Of a DNA stretch of 64,000 nucleotides, positions 35,737 to 43,513 are shown one piece after another (the first letter of the stretch is position 1; the number at the start of each line of letters is the position of its first letter). The DNA is taken from assembly GCF_000287675.1 (NCBI RefSeq), contig NZ_ALJL01000015.1, forward strand, positions 44,527-108,526, written 5' to 3'. The translations under genes and the position numbers were made by a program. The notes below the pieces were generated by a model that had not been told where the DNA came from, ran no database searches, and worked only from the letters and a program-made list of their open reading frames with translations. The stretch is from Lachnoanaerobaculum sp. ICM7. Lineage in GTDB: Bacteria > Bacillota > Clostridia > Lachnospirales > Lachnospiraceae.

Positions 35737-38091
35737 CTAAACTACAGCACCATTGCTGTCTTTATTTATTTCAACCTTTTTATCTTTTTTCTTCTTGTTC
35801 TTAGCTTTTTGTGCCTTCTCCTCTTCCTTCTTCTGCTCGATCTTTTTGTCAAATCTGTTGCTGAAGATGTACCAGAAGATACTTGATAAGAATACGGAAG
35901 AATATGTACCTGCCACAATACCTACCATGATCGGTAATGCAAATTCTCTAATAGAAGAAACTCCCATTATGAACAGTACGAAAATCATGATAAATGTAGT
36001 AAGTGATGAATAAATACTTCTTGTAAGTGTTTCGGTAACACTTGTATTTATTATTTCTTCCTTAGTAGCTCTTGGCAATATTTCCTTGTTTTCTCTTATT
36101 CTGTCAAATATTACGATAGTAGCATTGATAGAGTAACCGACTATTGTAAGGATACATGCAATAAATGTTGATCCTACACTCCAACGAAGCAATGCATAGA
36201 ATGTAATAACAATCAATACGTCATGTACAAGTGCAAGCACTGAACTTGTTGCAAATCTGAAATCTTTAAATCTGAACCAGATATAAAGAAGCATAAGTAT
36301 TGTAGCAATAACTGTAGCTACAACAGCATCTTTCTTCATCTCGGAACTTACAGCACCTGATATTGACTCTGCTGTGATCTTCTCAGCATCCACACCGAAC
36401 TTTTCAGCAAGAGCACTGTTAAGTTTCTCTCTCTCATCCACTGAAAGTGTACGTGTCTTTATGATAACCTCATTTGAACCTTCCACCTTTTGTGTCTGTG
36501 TTCCGGCTTCACCTGTTATAGATTCTACTACAGGAACAACTTCTTTTGAAATTCTGTCAAGTGAATAATCCTCATTAAATGTAACATTTGTTGATGTACC
36601 GCCCTTAAAGTCTATACCGTAGTTAAATAAATTACCGATTTTTACCTTATTGTAACCTGCACCTACAACGCCTGCCAATATAATAATCACAGATATGGCG
36701 ATTGTTATATTCTTCATTCCAACGAAATTAATAGGCTTTCTTTCAAGCTTCTTACCATATAATTTAGGATTATCAAGCCCTATATTGTAGAAAGCCTTCA
36801 TTATAAATCTTGTAACGAATAATGCTGTAAACATTGACAGTATAATACCGAGTGCAAGTGTCTGTGCAAATCCCTTTACAGTACCTGAACCTCTAAGATA
36901 AAGCACCGCTGCAGCTATAAGTGTAGTAACATTTCCGTCAACAATAGCCGACAAAGCCTTCTTAAATCCTGTATTAATAGCTTCATTTACACTCTTACCA
37001 AGTCCGATTTCTTCCTTGATTCTGGTAAAGATAATAACATTTGCATCCACCGCCATACCGATTGAGAGTATGATACCGGCAATACCCGGCAATGTCAGTG
37101 TAATTTCAAATGCGGACAAGAGTAAAATCTCAAGTATAACATATAATGAAAGTGCAAGTACCGATGCAAATCCGGGAAGTAAGAAAACCGCCACCATAAA
37201 TACTGCAAGGATAACAAATCCAACTGCAGCGGCCTTCATACTTGTAGATATGGCTTCCTGTCCAAGCTTTGCTCCTACCACATTACTTCTAAGCTCTTCA
37301 AGCTCAAGTGAAAGTGAACCTATGCGGATAGTAGAAGCAAGATTCTTTGCTTCATCGTATGAAGTCATACCTGTAATCTGTGCTGTTCCGCCTGTTATAG
37401 CAGTCTGGACTGTAGGATTTGAATAAATAACATTGTCATATATAATAGCAATTCTCTGTCCGATAAGTCTTGCAGTAGCCTCTGCAAAAGCCTTTGAACC
37501 CTCATCTGTAAATGTAAGTGATACAACATACTCACTGTTACCGTTATTATCAATAATACCGGCTTTGGCTGTTGCCACCTGATCACCTGTAAGTACAGTA
37601 TTTCCCTGCGGATCCACAAAGATCAATGAACCAGGCTTTCCAAGTTCGTCAAGTATTGCATTTGCATCTGATACACCTGGGATATCAATATTGATTCTGT
37701 TTCCACCCTCTCTGTAAACTTCCGCCTCTGTTGAATAATTCTGTACTCTCTGCTGCAACTTATAGATAGTGTCCGCCATATCCTCATCTGACGGATTCGG
37801 CTCAACTGTTTGGTAAGTAATACTTACACCACCCGCCAAATCAAGTCCAAGTTTTATTTTACCTGTACTGAACTTGGAAGTTTTACCTGTTTCATCAGCC
37901 ACATCACTGTCTGTCGCCGCATCTTCAGTCGCTTCACCGCTCTCATTCGATATAGTAGTCTCACTTGTTGCTACAGCACCGGTATTACCCTTACCTGCCG
38001 ATAAAACATTGTAAGCAAGAAAACCGAAAAATACCAAAACCACAACTGTGATAAAGAGAGAGGCTAAGCCCTTTTGCTTATTGTCCTTCAT
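35737..38091 (-). CDS. secDF: Fused protein translocase subunit SecDF
   Basis: Membrane pump that helps pull exported proteins through SecYEG using the ion gradient. SecD half: helix 1 at about 13-30, the KLGLDLAGGVSITYQ motif, the ectodomain, then the five-helix set with GMAVDANVIIFTRIKEE. SecF half from about residue 455: YGIDFKGGTSTNVTF and GYSINATIVIFDRIRE. The SecD ectodomain is short, as in other Firmicutes. The C-terminal tail is highly charged (QKKEEEKAQKAKNKKKKDKK). A single-chain SecDF is common in Bacilli and Clostridia. Confidence 0.95.
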   Translation of the reverse strand: MKDNKQKGLASLFITVVVLVFFGFLAYNVLSAGKGNTGAVATSETTISNESGEATEDAATDSDVADETGKTSKFSTGKIKLGLDLAGGVSITYQTVEPNPSDEDMADTIYKLQQRVQNYSTEAEVYREGGNRINIDIPGVSDANAILDELGKPGSLIFVDPQGNTVLTGDQVATAKAGIIDNNGNSEYVVSLTFTDEGSKAFAEATARLIGQRIAIIYDNVIYSNPTVQTAITGGTAQITGMTSYDEAKNLASTIRIGSLSLELEELRSNVVGAKLGQEAISTSMKAAAVGFVILAVFMVAVFLLPGFASVLALSLYVILEILLLSAFEITLTLPGIAGIILSIGMAVDANVIIFTRIKEEIGLGKSVNEAINTGFKKALSAIVDGNVTTLIAAAVLYLRGSGTVKGFAQTLALGIILSMFTALFVTRFIMKAFYNIGLDNPKLYGKKLERKPINFVGMKNITIAISVIIILAGVVGAGYNKVKIGNLFNYGIDFKGGTSTNVTFNEDYSLDRISKEVVPVVESITGEAGTQTQKVEGSNEVIIKTRTLSVDEREKLNSALAEKFGVDAEKITAESISGAVSSEMKKDAVVATVIATILMLLYIWFRFKDFRFATSSVLALVHDVLIVITFYALLRWSVGSTFIACILTIVGYSINATIVIFDRIRENKEILPRATKEEIINTSVTETLTRSIYSSLTTFIMIFVLFIMGVSSIREFALPIMVGIVAGTYSSVFLSSIFWYIFSNRFDKKIEQKKEEEKAQKAKNKKKKDKKVEINKDSNGAVV

Positions 38092-38105
38092 TATCTTCTC
38101 CTATT

Positions 38106-39497
38106 TTACCCAGCTAACGCTGCTTTTATCATTATTGCACACTCAATTCTCTTTTTTTGAAGTTCGCAACCGATATCATAAGTATCCGTAATAGAGCCGT
38201 GAAAGCTATAAGAATTAGCCGCACATCCTCCACTACAATAAAATCTTGCATAGCAATCCTTACACTTTGGCTTAGCATAAACATTACACAGCTTAAACTC
38301 ATTACTGATGTCTTTTCTCTCTAACCCGTCGAATACATTTCCAAGTAAGAACTCATCTTTTCCGACAAATTGATGGCATGGATAGAGGTCACCCCAAGGT
38401 GTAACCGCCAAGTATTCCGTTCCCGAACCACATCCTGAAAGTCTCTTTGCAACACATGGTCCCTGAGTTAAATCTATATTGAAGTGGAAGAAATTAAATC
38501 CTCTTCCCTCCTTCTTCCTCTTGATATACTCTACCGCAAGTTTATCATACTCTTCCATAATCTTTGGAATATCTTCTTCTCTGATTGCATAAGCTTCACC
38601 GTCTTCACCTACTACCGGCTCCATACTTGTCTGCTTAAATCCAAGGTCTGCAAAATGCAGCACATCCTTTGAAAATTCCAGATTATTTCTTGTAAAGGTA
38701 CCTCTTATATAATAGTCCTTTGTACCCCTTGATTCAGCAAATTTTACAAACTTAGGAACTATAACATCATAGCTGCCTTTGCCTCCTCTTGTAGGACGCA
38801 TAGCATCATTAACTTCTTTTCTACCGTCCAAACTGAGTACTACATTTGACATCTCCTGATTGCAAAATTCCATAATTTCGTCATTCAAAAGCATTCCGTT
38901 TGTAGTAATTGTAAATCTGAATTTCTTGTTATTGGCCTCTTCCAGGCTTCTTCCATATTTTACAAGGTCCTTTACCACCTGCCAGTTCATAAGCGGCTCT
39001 CCGCCAAAAAAATCTACTTCCAAATTTCTTCTGTTGCCGGAATTGGCTACAAGAAAATCAAGTGCTCTCTTTCCTACATCATAGCTCATCAGAGCTCTTC
39101 TGCCATGGTACTCTCCCTCTTCGGCAAAGCAATACTTACATGCAAGATTACAATCGTGAGCAATATGAAGACAGAGTGCCTTTACAACTGTTTCTCTCTC
39201 TTTAAAATCATTGATATAGAGCTCATAAGTATCCTTAGTATAAAGCTCTTCCGCATCTATAAGCTCCTGAATGTCGGATATAACCTCATCTATTTCTTCT
39301 TCACTGTACTTACTCTTTAAACCTGATTTAATATTGTCTTTAATCTCATCGCTAAGCTTTATAGGCGCATCAATCTCTCCTATAAGCTTTTCACCAAGTT
39401 CCATTGCATCATACATAAGCTCATCAACTACATGTACAGAACCTGAATTGACATCTAAAACTATATTGTATCCGTTATTCTTATATTGGTGTAACAA
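38106..39497 (-). CDS. scfB: SCIFF thioether maturase (radical SAM, SPASM)
   Basis: Radical SAM enzyme that makes thioether cross-links in the SCIFF peptide encoded just upstream. An N-terminal RRE-like domain (about 1-95) precedes the CxxxCxxC motif in CNLACKYCFAEEG, GGEPLMNW and the long C-terminal SPASM domain with CGSG, CHQF, CNVYAKPKCKDC and CSGGC, for the extra iron-sulfur clusters. I prefer the TTG start at 39497 (LHQYKNNGYNIVLDV), which has AGAGG five bases upstream and fits the family N-terminus. A TTG nine codons earlier is also open. Confidence 0.93.
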   Translation of the reverse strand: MLHQYKNNGYNIVLDVNSGSVHVVDELMYDAMELGEKLIGEIDAPIKLSDEIKDNIKSGLKSKYSEEEIDEVISDIQELIDAEELYTKDTYELYINDFKERETVVKALCLHIAHDCNLACKYCFAEEGEYHGRRALMSYDVGKRALDFLVANSGNRRNLEVDFFGGEPLMNWQVVKDLVKYGRSLEEANNKKFRFTITTNGMLLNDEIMEFCNQEMSNVVLSLDGRKEVNDAMRPTRGGKGSYDVIVPKFVKFAESRGTKDYYIRGTFTRNNLEFSKDVLHFADLGFKQTSMEPVVGEDGEAYAIREEDIPKIMEEYDKLAVEYIKRKKEGRGFNFFHFNIDLTQGPCVAKRLSGCGSGTEYLAVTPWGDLYPCHQFVGKDEFLLGNVFDGLERKDISNEFKLCNVYAKPKCKDCYARFYCSGGCAANSYSFHGSITDTYDIGCELQKKRIECAIMIKAALAG

Positions 39498-39537
39498 ATT
39501 ATTCCTCTTTCTATCATGAAGCAAATATTACAACATG

Positions 39538-39580
39538 AAAAGCCCCCTTAACAGTCTATGACCGCGAAGGGGGGTTTTTG
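39538..39580 (-). terminator. Partial terminator between scfA and scfB
   Basis: A 12-bp stem with one mismatch (AAAAC/GCCCCCTT type) and a 17-nt loop lies after scfA. Only four T follow on the minus strand, so read-through into scfB is likely. This would give much more peptide than maturase. Confidence 0.65.
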
Positions 39581-39591
39581 ATACAAGCGTC

Positions 39592-39738
39592 TTATCTGTT
39601 AGGATTCTCACAACCCTGGTTTCCAACTGTGCAAGAAGTCTTGCAAGCTGACTGACAAGAAGTTTGGCACTCGCCACAACCACCACGCTTTAAGCTCTCT
39701 TTAAGAGTTTTCTCATTTAAAGTAACAACATGCTTCAT
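39592..39738 (-). CDS. scfA: SCIFF ranthipeptide precursor (six-cysteine peptide)
   Basis: 48-residue precursor: leader MKHVVTLNEKTLKESLKRGG, then a core with six Cys (CGECQTSCQSACKTSC, ending in VGNQGCENPNR). Each core Cys, except the first, is placed to be joined by a thioether to a nearby residue, and the TSCQSACKTSC run is nearly invariant in SCIFF peptides. AAGGAG lies seven bases before this ATG; an ATG two codons upstream is too close to it. It precedes scfB, its maturase, with a partial terminator between. SCIFF peptides are nearly universal in Clostridia, and their final role is still not settled. Confidence 0.96.
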   Translation of the reverse strand: MKHVVTLNEKTLKESLKRGGCGECQTSCQSACKTSCTVGNQGCENPNR

Positions 39739-39754
39739 ATACATTCTCCTTCTA

Positions 39755-39769
39755 TGTCGTACTACGACA
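39755..39769. repeat. Perfect inverted repeat in the scfA leader
   Basis: TGTCGTA, one base, TACGACA. It lies between the scfA promoter and its ribosome site, about 17 nt before the start codon. A candidate operator. Confidence 0.6.
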
Positions 39770-39778
39770 ACAAGCTTT

Positions 39779-39798
39779 ATGCTAACTCATTTTAGCAT
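39779..39798. repeat. Inverted repeat overlapping the scfA -10 box
   Basis: ATGCTAA, six bases, TTAGCAT. The right arm (plus strand) covers most of the -10 box, so a protein bound here would block transcription. Confidence 0.6.
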
Positions 39799-39817
39799 AA
39801 GTAAATATCTTTTTCAA
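39789..39817 (-). promoter_or_regulatory. Promoter of scfA
   Basis: Minus-strand TTGAAA (39812-39817), exactly 17 nt, TAAAAT (39789-39794). Its -35 box lies within the 3' end of the Rpn nuclease gene. Confidence 0.7.
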
Positions 39818-40737
39818 TAAATATATTTTTTGAATACCTCAACACTCATATTTGCTCTTTTTGCGGCGTCTTCAATACTCAATATCCCGTCTTTTACTAA
39901 GGATGCAAGAGTAGTTACAGCACCTTCGAGCTTGCCTTCACGTATACCTTCAAGTCTTCCTTTCTCTATTCCTTCACGTCTTCCTTTTTCTATTCCTTCA
40001 ATTCTTCCTTTCTCTACTCCCCTTGCTTCAACTCTATCAAGTACTTCACACATGTTAACATTCTCCTTTCCCTTCAGCTCATTTACAGTTTCTTCAAATC
40101 TGTTGTCTCCGGTCATTGCACTCATCAGATAGAGCAGCTCCTCCACATGCTCAATTGTGGTTTTATCAGCAGTATAGTCTCTCTTCGTTCGCATTTGGTA
40201 AAGATAATCCGCCAATATTTTAAAATCACTTTTAAATAAATCAATTTTCACTCTATCCAGATATGCGATCTCAAAAAGGTTAATCTTAAAATCATTTACA
40301 TAAGATTTGATATCTTTATGTACATTCAATATTTCTAATAGTGTAGTCGGATAATTCCATCTTTTATCATATCCAAGATATAAGACCAAAGTAATCACAG
40401 GATACTTTTCCTTATGCCTGTTTTCTTTTCTGGTCTGATTTACATACTCGGTACCGTCATATCCAAATACCCTAAGAGGCATTAACTTATCAGGTCTTGT
40501 CTGATTCTCCAATCCAAACAATGATAAATTTATTTTACTTTTTTTCCAGTATTTTGCAATATCTCTCTCCTGCAGTCTGACACTACTGCCTATCTTAAGC
40601 ATACTCATGGGTAACGCATCTGACAATGAAGATTCATCAACTACTTCTTTGCCATCAAATAAAAGTACATTTAAAATATCAGCAAATACATCATTGTACT
40701 TTTCAAGCATCTTTTGAGTTATGTCCTTATCTTTCAT
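39814..40737 (-). CDS. Rpn-family PD-(D/E)XK nuclease / transposase-like protein
   Basis: A 307-residue protein of the recombination-promoting nuclease type. Typical stretches are KYNDVFADILNVLLFDGKEVV, ERDIAKYWKKSKINLSLFGLENQT with the Glu of the PD-(D/E)XK core, RVFGYDGTEY, and YPVITLVLYLG. After a helical region comes a run of 8-residue EKGRxEGI repeats. A compact C-terminal helix pair (GILSIEDAAKRANMSVEVFKKY) ends the protein. It has its own extended -10 promoter and no partner. The class is often present in many copies per genome and varies its repeats; the biological role is unsettled. Confidence 0.88.
   Translation of the reverse strand: MKDKDITQKMLEKYNDVFADILNVLLFDGKEVVDESSLSDALPMSMLKIGSSVRLQERDIAKYWKKSKINLSLFGLENQTRPDKLMPLRVFGYDGTEYVNQTRKENRHKEKYPVITLVLYLGYDKRWNYPTTLLEILNVHKDIKSYVNDFKINLFEIAYLDRVKIDLFKSDFKILADYLYQMRTKRDYTADKTTIEHVEELLYLMSAMTGDNRFEETVNELKGKENVNMCEVLDRVEARGVEKGRIEGIEKGRREGIEKGRLEGIREGKLEGAVTTLASLVKDGILSIEDAAKRANMSVEVFKKYIY
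39923..40018 (-). repeat. 24-nt tandem repeats inside the Rpn gene
   Basis: Four in-frame 24-nt units (starting at 39923, 39947, 39971 and 39995) code for the eight-residue EKGRxEGI-type repeats. The central two differ at few positions. Confidence 0.85.
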
Positions 40738-40751
40738 ACCTACCTCCCCCT

Positions 40752-40760
40752 ATTATACCA
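40752..40760 (-). promoter_or_regulatory. Extended -10 promoter of the Rpn gene
   Basis: Minus-strand TGGTATAAT, i.e. TGn followed by a perfect TATAAT, very close to the start codon (short leader with AGGTAGG). No -35 box fits. Confidence 0.55.
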
Positions 40761-40801
40761 AAAATATTATTATTAGGTTGTTTTTTGATTATAATTTTTA
40801 A

Positions 40802-40831
40802 GTAAAAGGGCCGTCACTTTTGTAACAGCCC
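40802..40831 (-). terminator. Terminator of the Tad-kinase operon
   Basis: On the minus strand a 10-bp stem GGGCTGTTAC/GTGACGGCCC (including G-U pairs) with a 4-nt loop, followed by TTTTACTT. It comes directly after the Ig-like surface protein gene. Confidence 0.8.
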
Positions 40832-40845
40832 CAATATACACTAAT

Positions 40846-43152
40846 TTATTCTTCTTTTCTTTTTTTGTATACAAAGACTAATCCTAAGCCCAGTGCAATA
40901 CCTAAAGTTATAACTGCTAAAGGAATATAACCTGCTGATAAAAGTTTTGCCTGTGGTGCTTTTATTTCAAAGCTTACAGACACAATATCGCTTAAATTAC
41001 CCGCCTTATCTTTTCCCTGTGCTTTTACGGTGTGCTTACCTTCTGTATAAATACTTAAGTTTATTGTACCGTCATCCTTAATCGTATACTCACTCTTATC
41101 AAGTAATTTACCATTAAGCCAAACCGATTCAATAAAATCTCCGGGAAGTTCCGTACTTAAAATAATATTTACATTGCCCTCATAGATTTGCCCTTCTTCG
41201 GCACCCAGAATCATACTTACAGGTTTTGTGGCATCATATATAACTTCCACCGGCTTCATTGAAGACTTATTTCCTGCCGTATCTGTTACTTCAAGATTAA
41301 AAGTATATTTTCCGTCCTTATCTATTGAATTTAAAAACTTCAACTCACCGTTTACAAACTCAAACGGCTCATCCATTCCGTTTACAGTTGCCGACACAAT
41401 AGAAATTTCATCAGTGTTCCATACCTCAATACTAGATTTAAAAGGTTTATTTGTATACTGTCCTACAAGTTCTTCAGGCTTAAACTTAAATGTAGCACCT
41501 TTTTTATTCACCGAGAAATTTACCTTCTTCTCAGTAACATTCCCCGCCATATCATATATGGTTACAGTAAGTATATAATTATCATCAATATATATAGGAT
41601 CAAGATTTAATATATAACCGCCGTCCTGTTTCTTTGCCTTATATATAAGGTCTCTTGACTTTCCGTCAGCAACAGCCGTAAGAGTAATCTTTGACTTTAA
41701 TAAATCTATGTTTACATCACTATACTTCACTACAGGTGAGACTGTTCTTGCATTTGCGGTCAAGTCTTCAACTCCGGTAACAGTAATATGTGGTGCTGTA
41801 GCATCGACATTAAACTTTTCTTCAAATCTTACTCTTTCCTCCCCTGAACCCTGATTATTTTTGACAACTGCGATTCTGTACTCTCCGTCATCATCAAACA
41901 CTATATTGGCTCTGTGATTTCCACCCTCTGAGCTCCATGTGTATTTTGCATTTGAAAGTACTTCTTTTCCATCCACATTTTTGTAAACCGATACGGAATA
42001 ATTGTTCTCATTAAAGTCGTTGTCGTCAACATTTACATATGTCGATCTTGTGTTCAAGAATCCATTCAATCTGTTATTTACTATATCTCTGTTTATGCTT
42101 ACTGTATGTCTGACATTATTTATACTTCTGTCGATATCCGTTCTTTCGCTTACGGAATTTCCATTTCCGACAGGTTGGAAAAATTGTGGTACTTCATTTG
42201 ATACATCTGTCACTTCTCCTGTTTGAACAGGTTGAGGACTGTTTTGTATTTCCGTCTCAGTAGTTTGACTTGTATTATTATCTACAATATCTCTGTTTGC
42301 AATATTATTTCTTATCACTGAACCGGATATATTTCTCTCAGTATTTACATTACTGCCGACGTGATCTTCTCTTCCAACACTATCTGTTCTTCCTGCACCT
42401 GTATCTTCCGTATTATTGCCGCCCTCAACTATAGTATCTACGGTAGTACTGTTTGTAATCCTTGGTCTTTCTATAAGCTGTATATTTTCATGTACTTCAT
42501 GAGGTATTTCAGGCTCTATAACAGGCTGTGTCGCCAAAAAGAATATCTGATTCTTATTACCGTTTTTTGAAACAAACCGTCTCATATCTGCATTAACTGT
42601 GTTTAAGCTGTTTGTCCTTGTAATTTGTACACTGCGTCCAATATCAAAGTACACATTACTTCTATACAGAATTATATTTGCATTGCCGCTTTCTGCATTG
42701 CTCAAATTTGAAAATCCTGTTCTGATTACCAAATCATCTCTATTTGTATTTGAATATGTTGCAATGGAAGAGGTCGCAACAGATGATGTGGCAAGAACCG
42801 GAGGTCTCAAAACATCATAATCCTCTATCTCAATATTTCCTCCGTTTAAAATTATATTCTTTATATTTTCAAAAGAATTTTCTACCAAAACAGGACTCCA
42901 GTTAAAATAACTCTCATCATTTGTATCACCCAAATCTCTTGGTGTAGGCAGTGTCAACTTTCCTTCCGAATCTAAGAATGATGAAACATTTCTGATATGG
43001 TATCCTTCACCGTCTCTGAAAATCAATCCTATCAAAATGTTTGTAGACGATGCTGCGGAATCAAAAATAAAAGATCTGAAAATAATTTGAAATAAAAAAC
43101 AAAAACAAATGACTACTGCAATTAACTTTCTTTCCATGCCTCTAACATTCAT
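40846..43152 (-). CDS. Ig-like surface protein with C-terminal membrane anchor
   Basis: About 768 residues. Secretion signal at the N-terminus (RKLIAVVICFCFLFQIIF), then a strand-rich domain (to about 200). A low-complexity Asn/Thr/Val linker (about 215-345) follows, and then four or five Ig-like units bounded by DATAPHITV, YDMAGNVTEK, DTAGNKSSM, DATKPVSM and KDKAGNLSD. The protein ends with a membrane helix (YIPLAVITLGIALGLGLVFVY) and KKRKEE. There is no LPxTG motif. I chose ATG 43152; a TTG seven codons earlier overlaps the previous gene. It is the last gene of the Tad-kinase operon, so an adhesin or pilus-associated surface protein is a fair guess. Confidence 0.7.
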   Translation of the reverse strand: MNVRGMERKLIAVVICFCFLFQIIFRSFIFDSAASSTNILIGLIFRDGEGYHIRNVSSFLDSEGKLTLPTPRDLGDTNDESYFNWSPVLVENSFENIKNIILNGGNIEIEDYDVLRPPVLATSSVATSSIATYSNTNRDDLVIRTGFSNLSNAESGNANIILYRSNVYFDIGRSVQITRTNSLNTVNADMRRFVSKNGNKNQIFFLATQPVIEPEIPHEVHENIQLIERPRITNSTTVDTIVEGGNNTEDTGAGRTDSVGREDHVGSNVNTERNISGSVIRNNIANRDIVDNNTSQTTETEIQNSPQPVQTGEVTDVSNEVPQFFQPVGNGNSVSERTDIDRSINNVRHTVSINRDIVNNRLNGFLNTRSTYVNVDDNDFNENNYSVSVYKNVDGKEVLSNAKYTWSSEGGNHRANIVFDDDGEYRIAVVKNNQGSGEERVRFEEKFNVDATAPHITVTGVEDLTANARTVSPVVKYSDVNIDLLKSKITLTAVADGKSRDLIYKAKKQDGGYILNLDPIYIDDNYILTVTIYDMAGNVTEKKVNFSVNKKGATFKFKPEELVGQYTNKPFKSSIEVWNTDEISIVSATVNGMDEPFEFVNGELKFLNSIDKDGKYTFNLEVTDTAGNKSSMKPVEVIYDATKPVSMILGAEEGQIYEGNVNIILSTELPGDFIESVWLNGKLLDKSEYTIKDDGTINLSIYTEGKHTVKAQGKDKAGNLSDIVSVSFEIKAPQAKLLSAGYIPLAVITLGIALGLGLVFVYKKRKEE

Positions 43153-43156
43153 AATA

Positions 43157-43513
43157 CTATTTGCCTCCTGCAATTAAATTAATCTCTTCGATAATTTCAA
43201 AATTTATATTTTCATTGTTATTATTTAGAATCTGACCATGATAATTTTTTAAAAGAATTGTTTCGTTCGTATCTTTATTATTTTTACCGATATCATATAT
43301 ACTTCTTTTTGCCGGTAATTTCCTCGAGTTTGTTTTCCTGAGAGGCATTGTTGTGTTTTGCATCTTCTGATCCACCGCCCATTTTTTCTTTGAACCATAA
43401 CTTAAAATATCAATAAATGCTTTTCTTACCCCCATTTTAAACCATAATAAAATACTTATAAACAACATGATGACACCTGAAAAAATTCCGCTAAAATATA
43501 GTATTTTATGCAT
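43157..43513 (-). CDS. Small membrane protein with cytoplasmic tail, unknown
   Basis: 118 residues with one helix (about 4-25, FSGIFSGVIMLFISILLWF) and a basic, polar tail of 90 residues. The tail contains two short Thr motifs, NTTMPL (residues 53-58) and NETILL (83-88), and a hydrophobic end FEIIEEINLI. It overlaps the kinase stop codon and precedes the surface protein. I do not recognise the family. Because it sits beside a Ser/Thr kinase and an FHA gene, the Thr motifs may be phosphorylation and FHA-docking sites (inference). Confidence 0.6.
   Translation of the reverse strand: MHKILYFSGIFSGVIMLFISILLWFKMGVRKAFIDILSYGSKKKWAVDQKMQNTTMPLRKTNSRKLPAKRSIYDIGKNNKDTNETILLKNYHGQILNNNNENINFEIIEEINLIAGGK

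Noticed and set aside
39923..40018. CRISPR-like array
   Set aside because: The repeats are 24-nt in-frame coding units without spacers.
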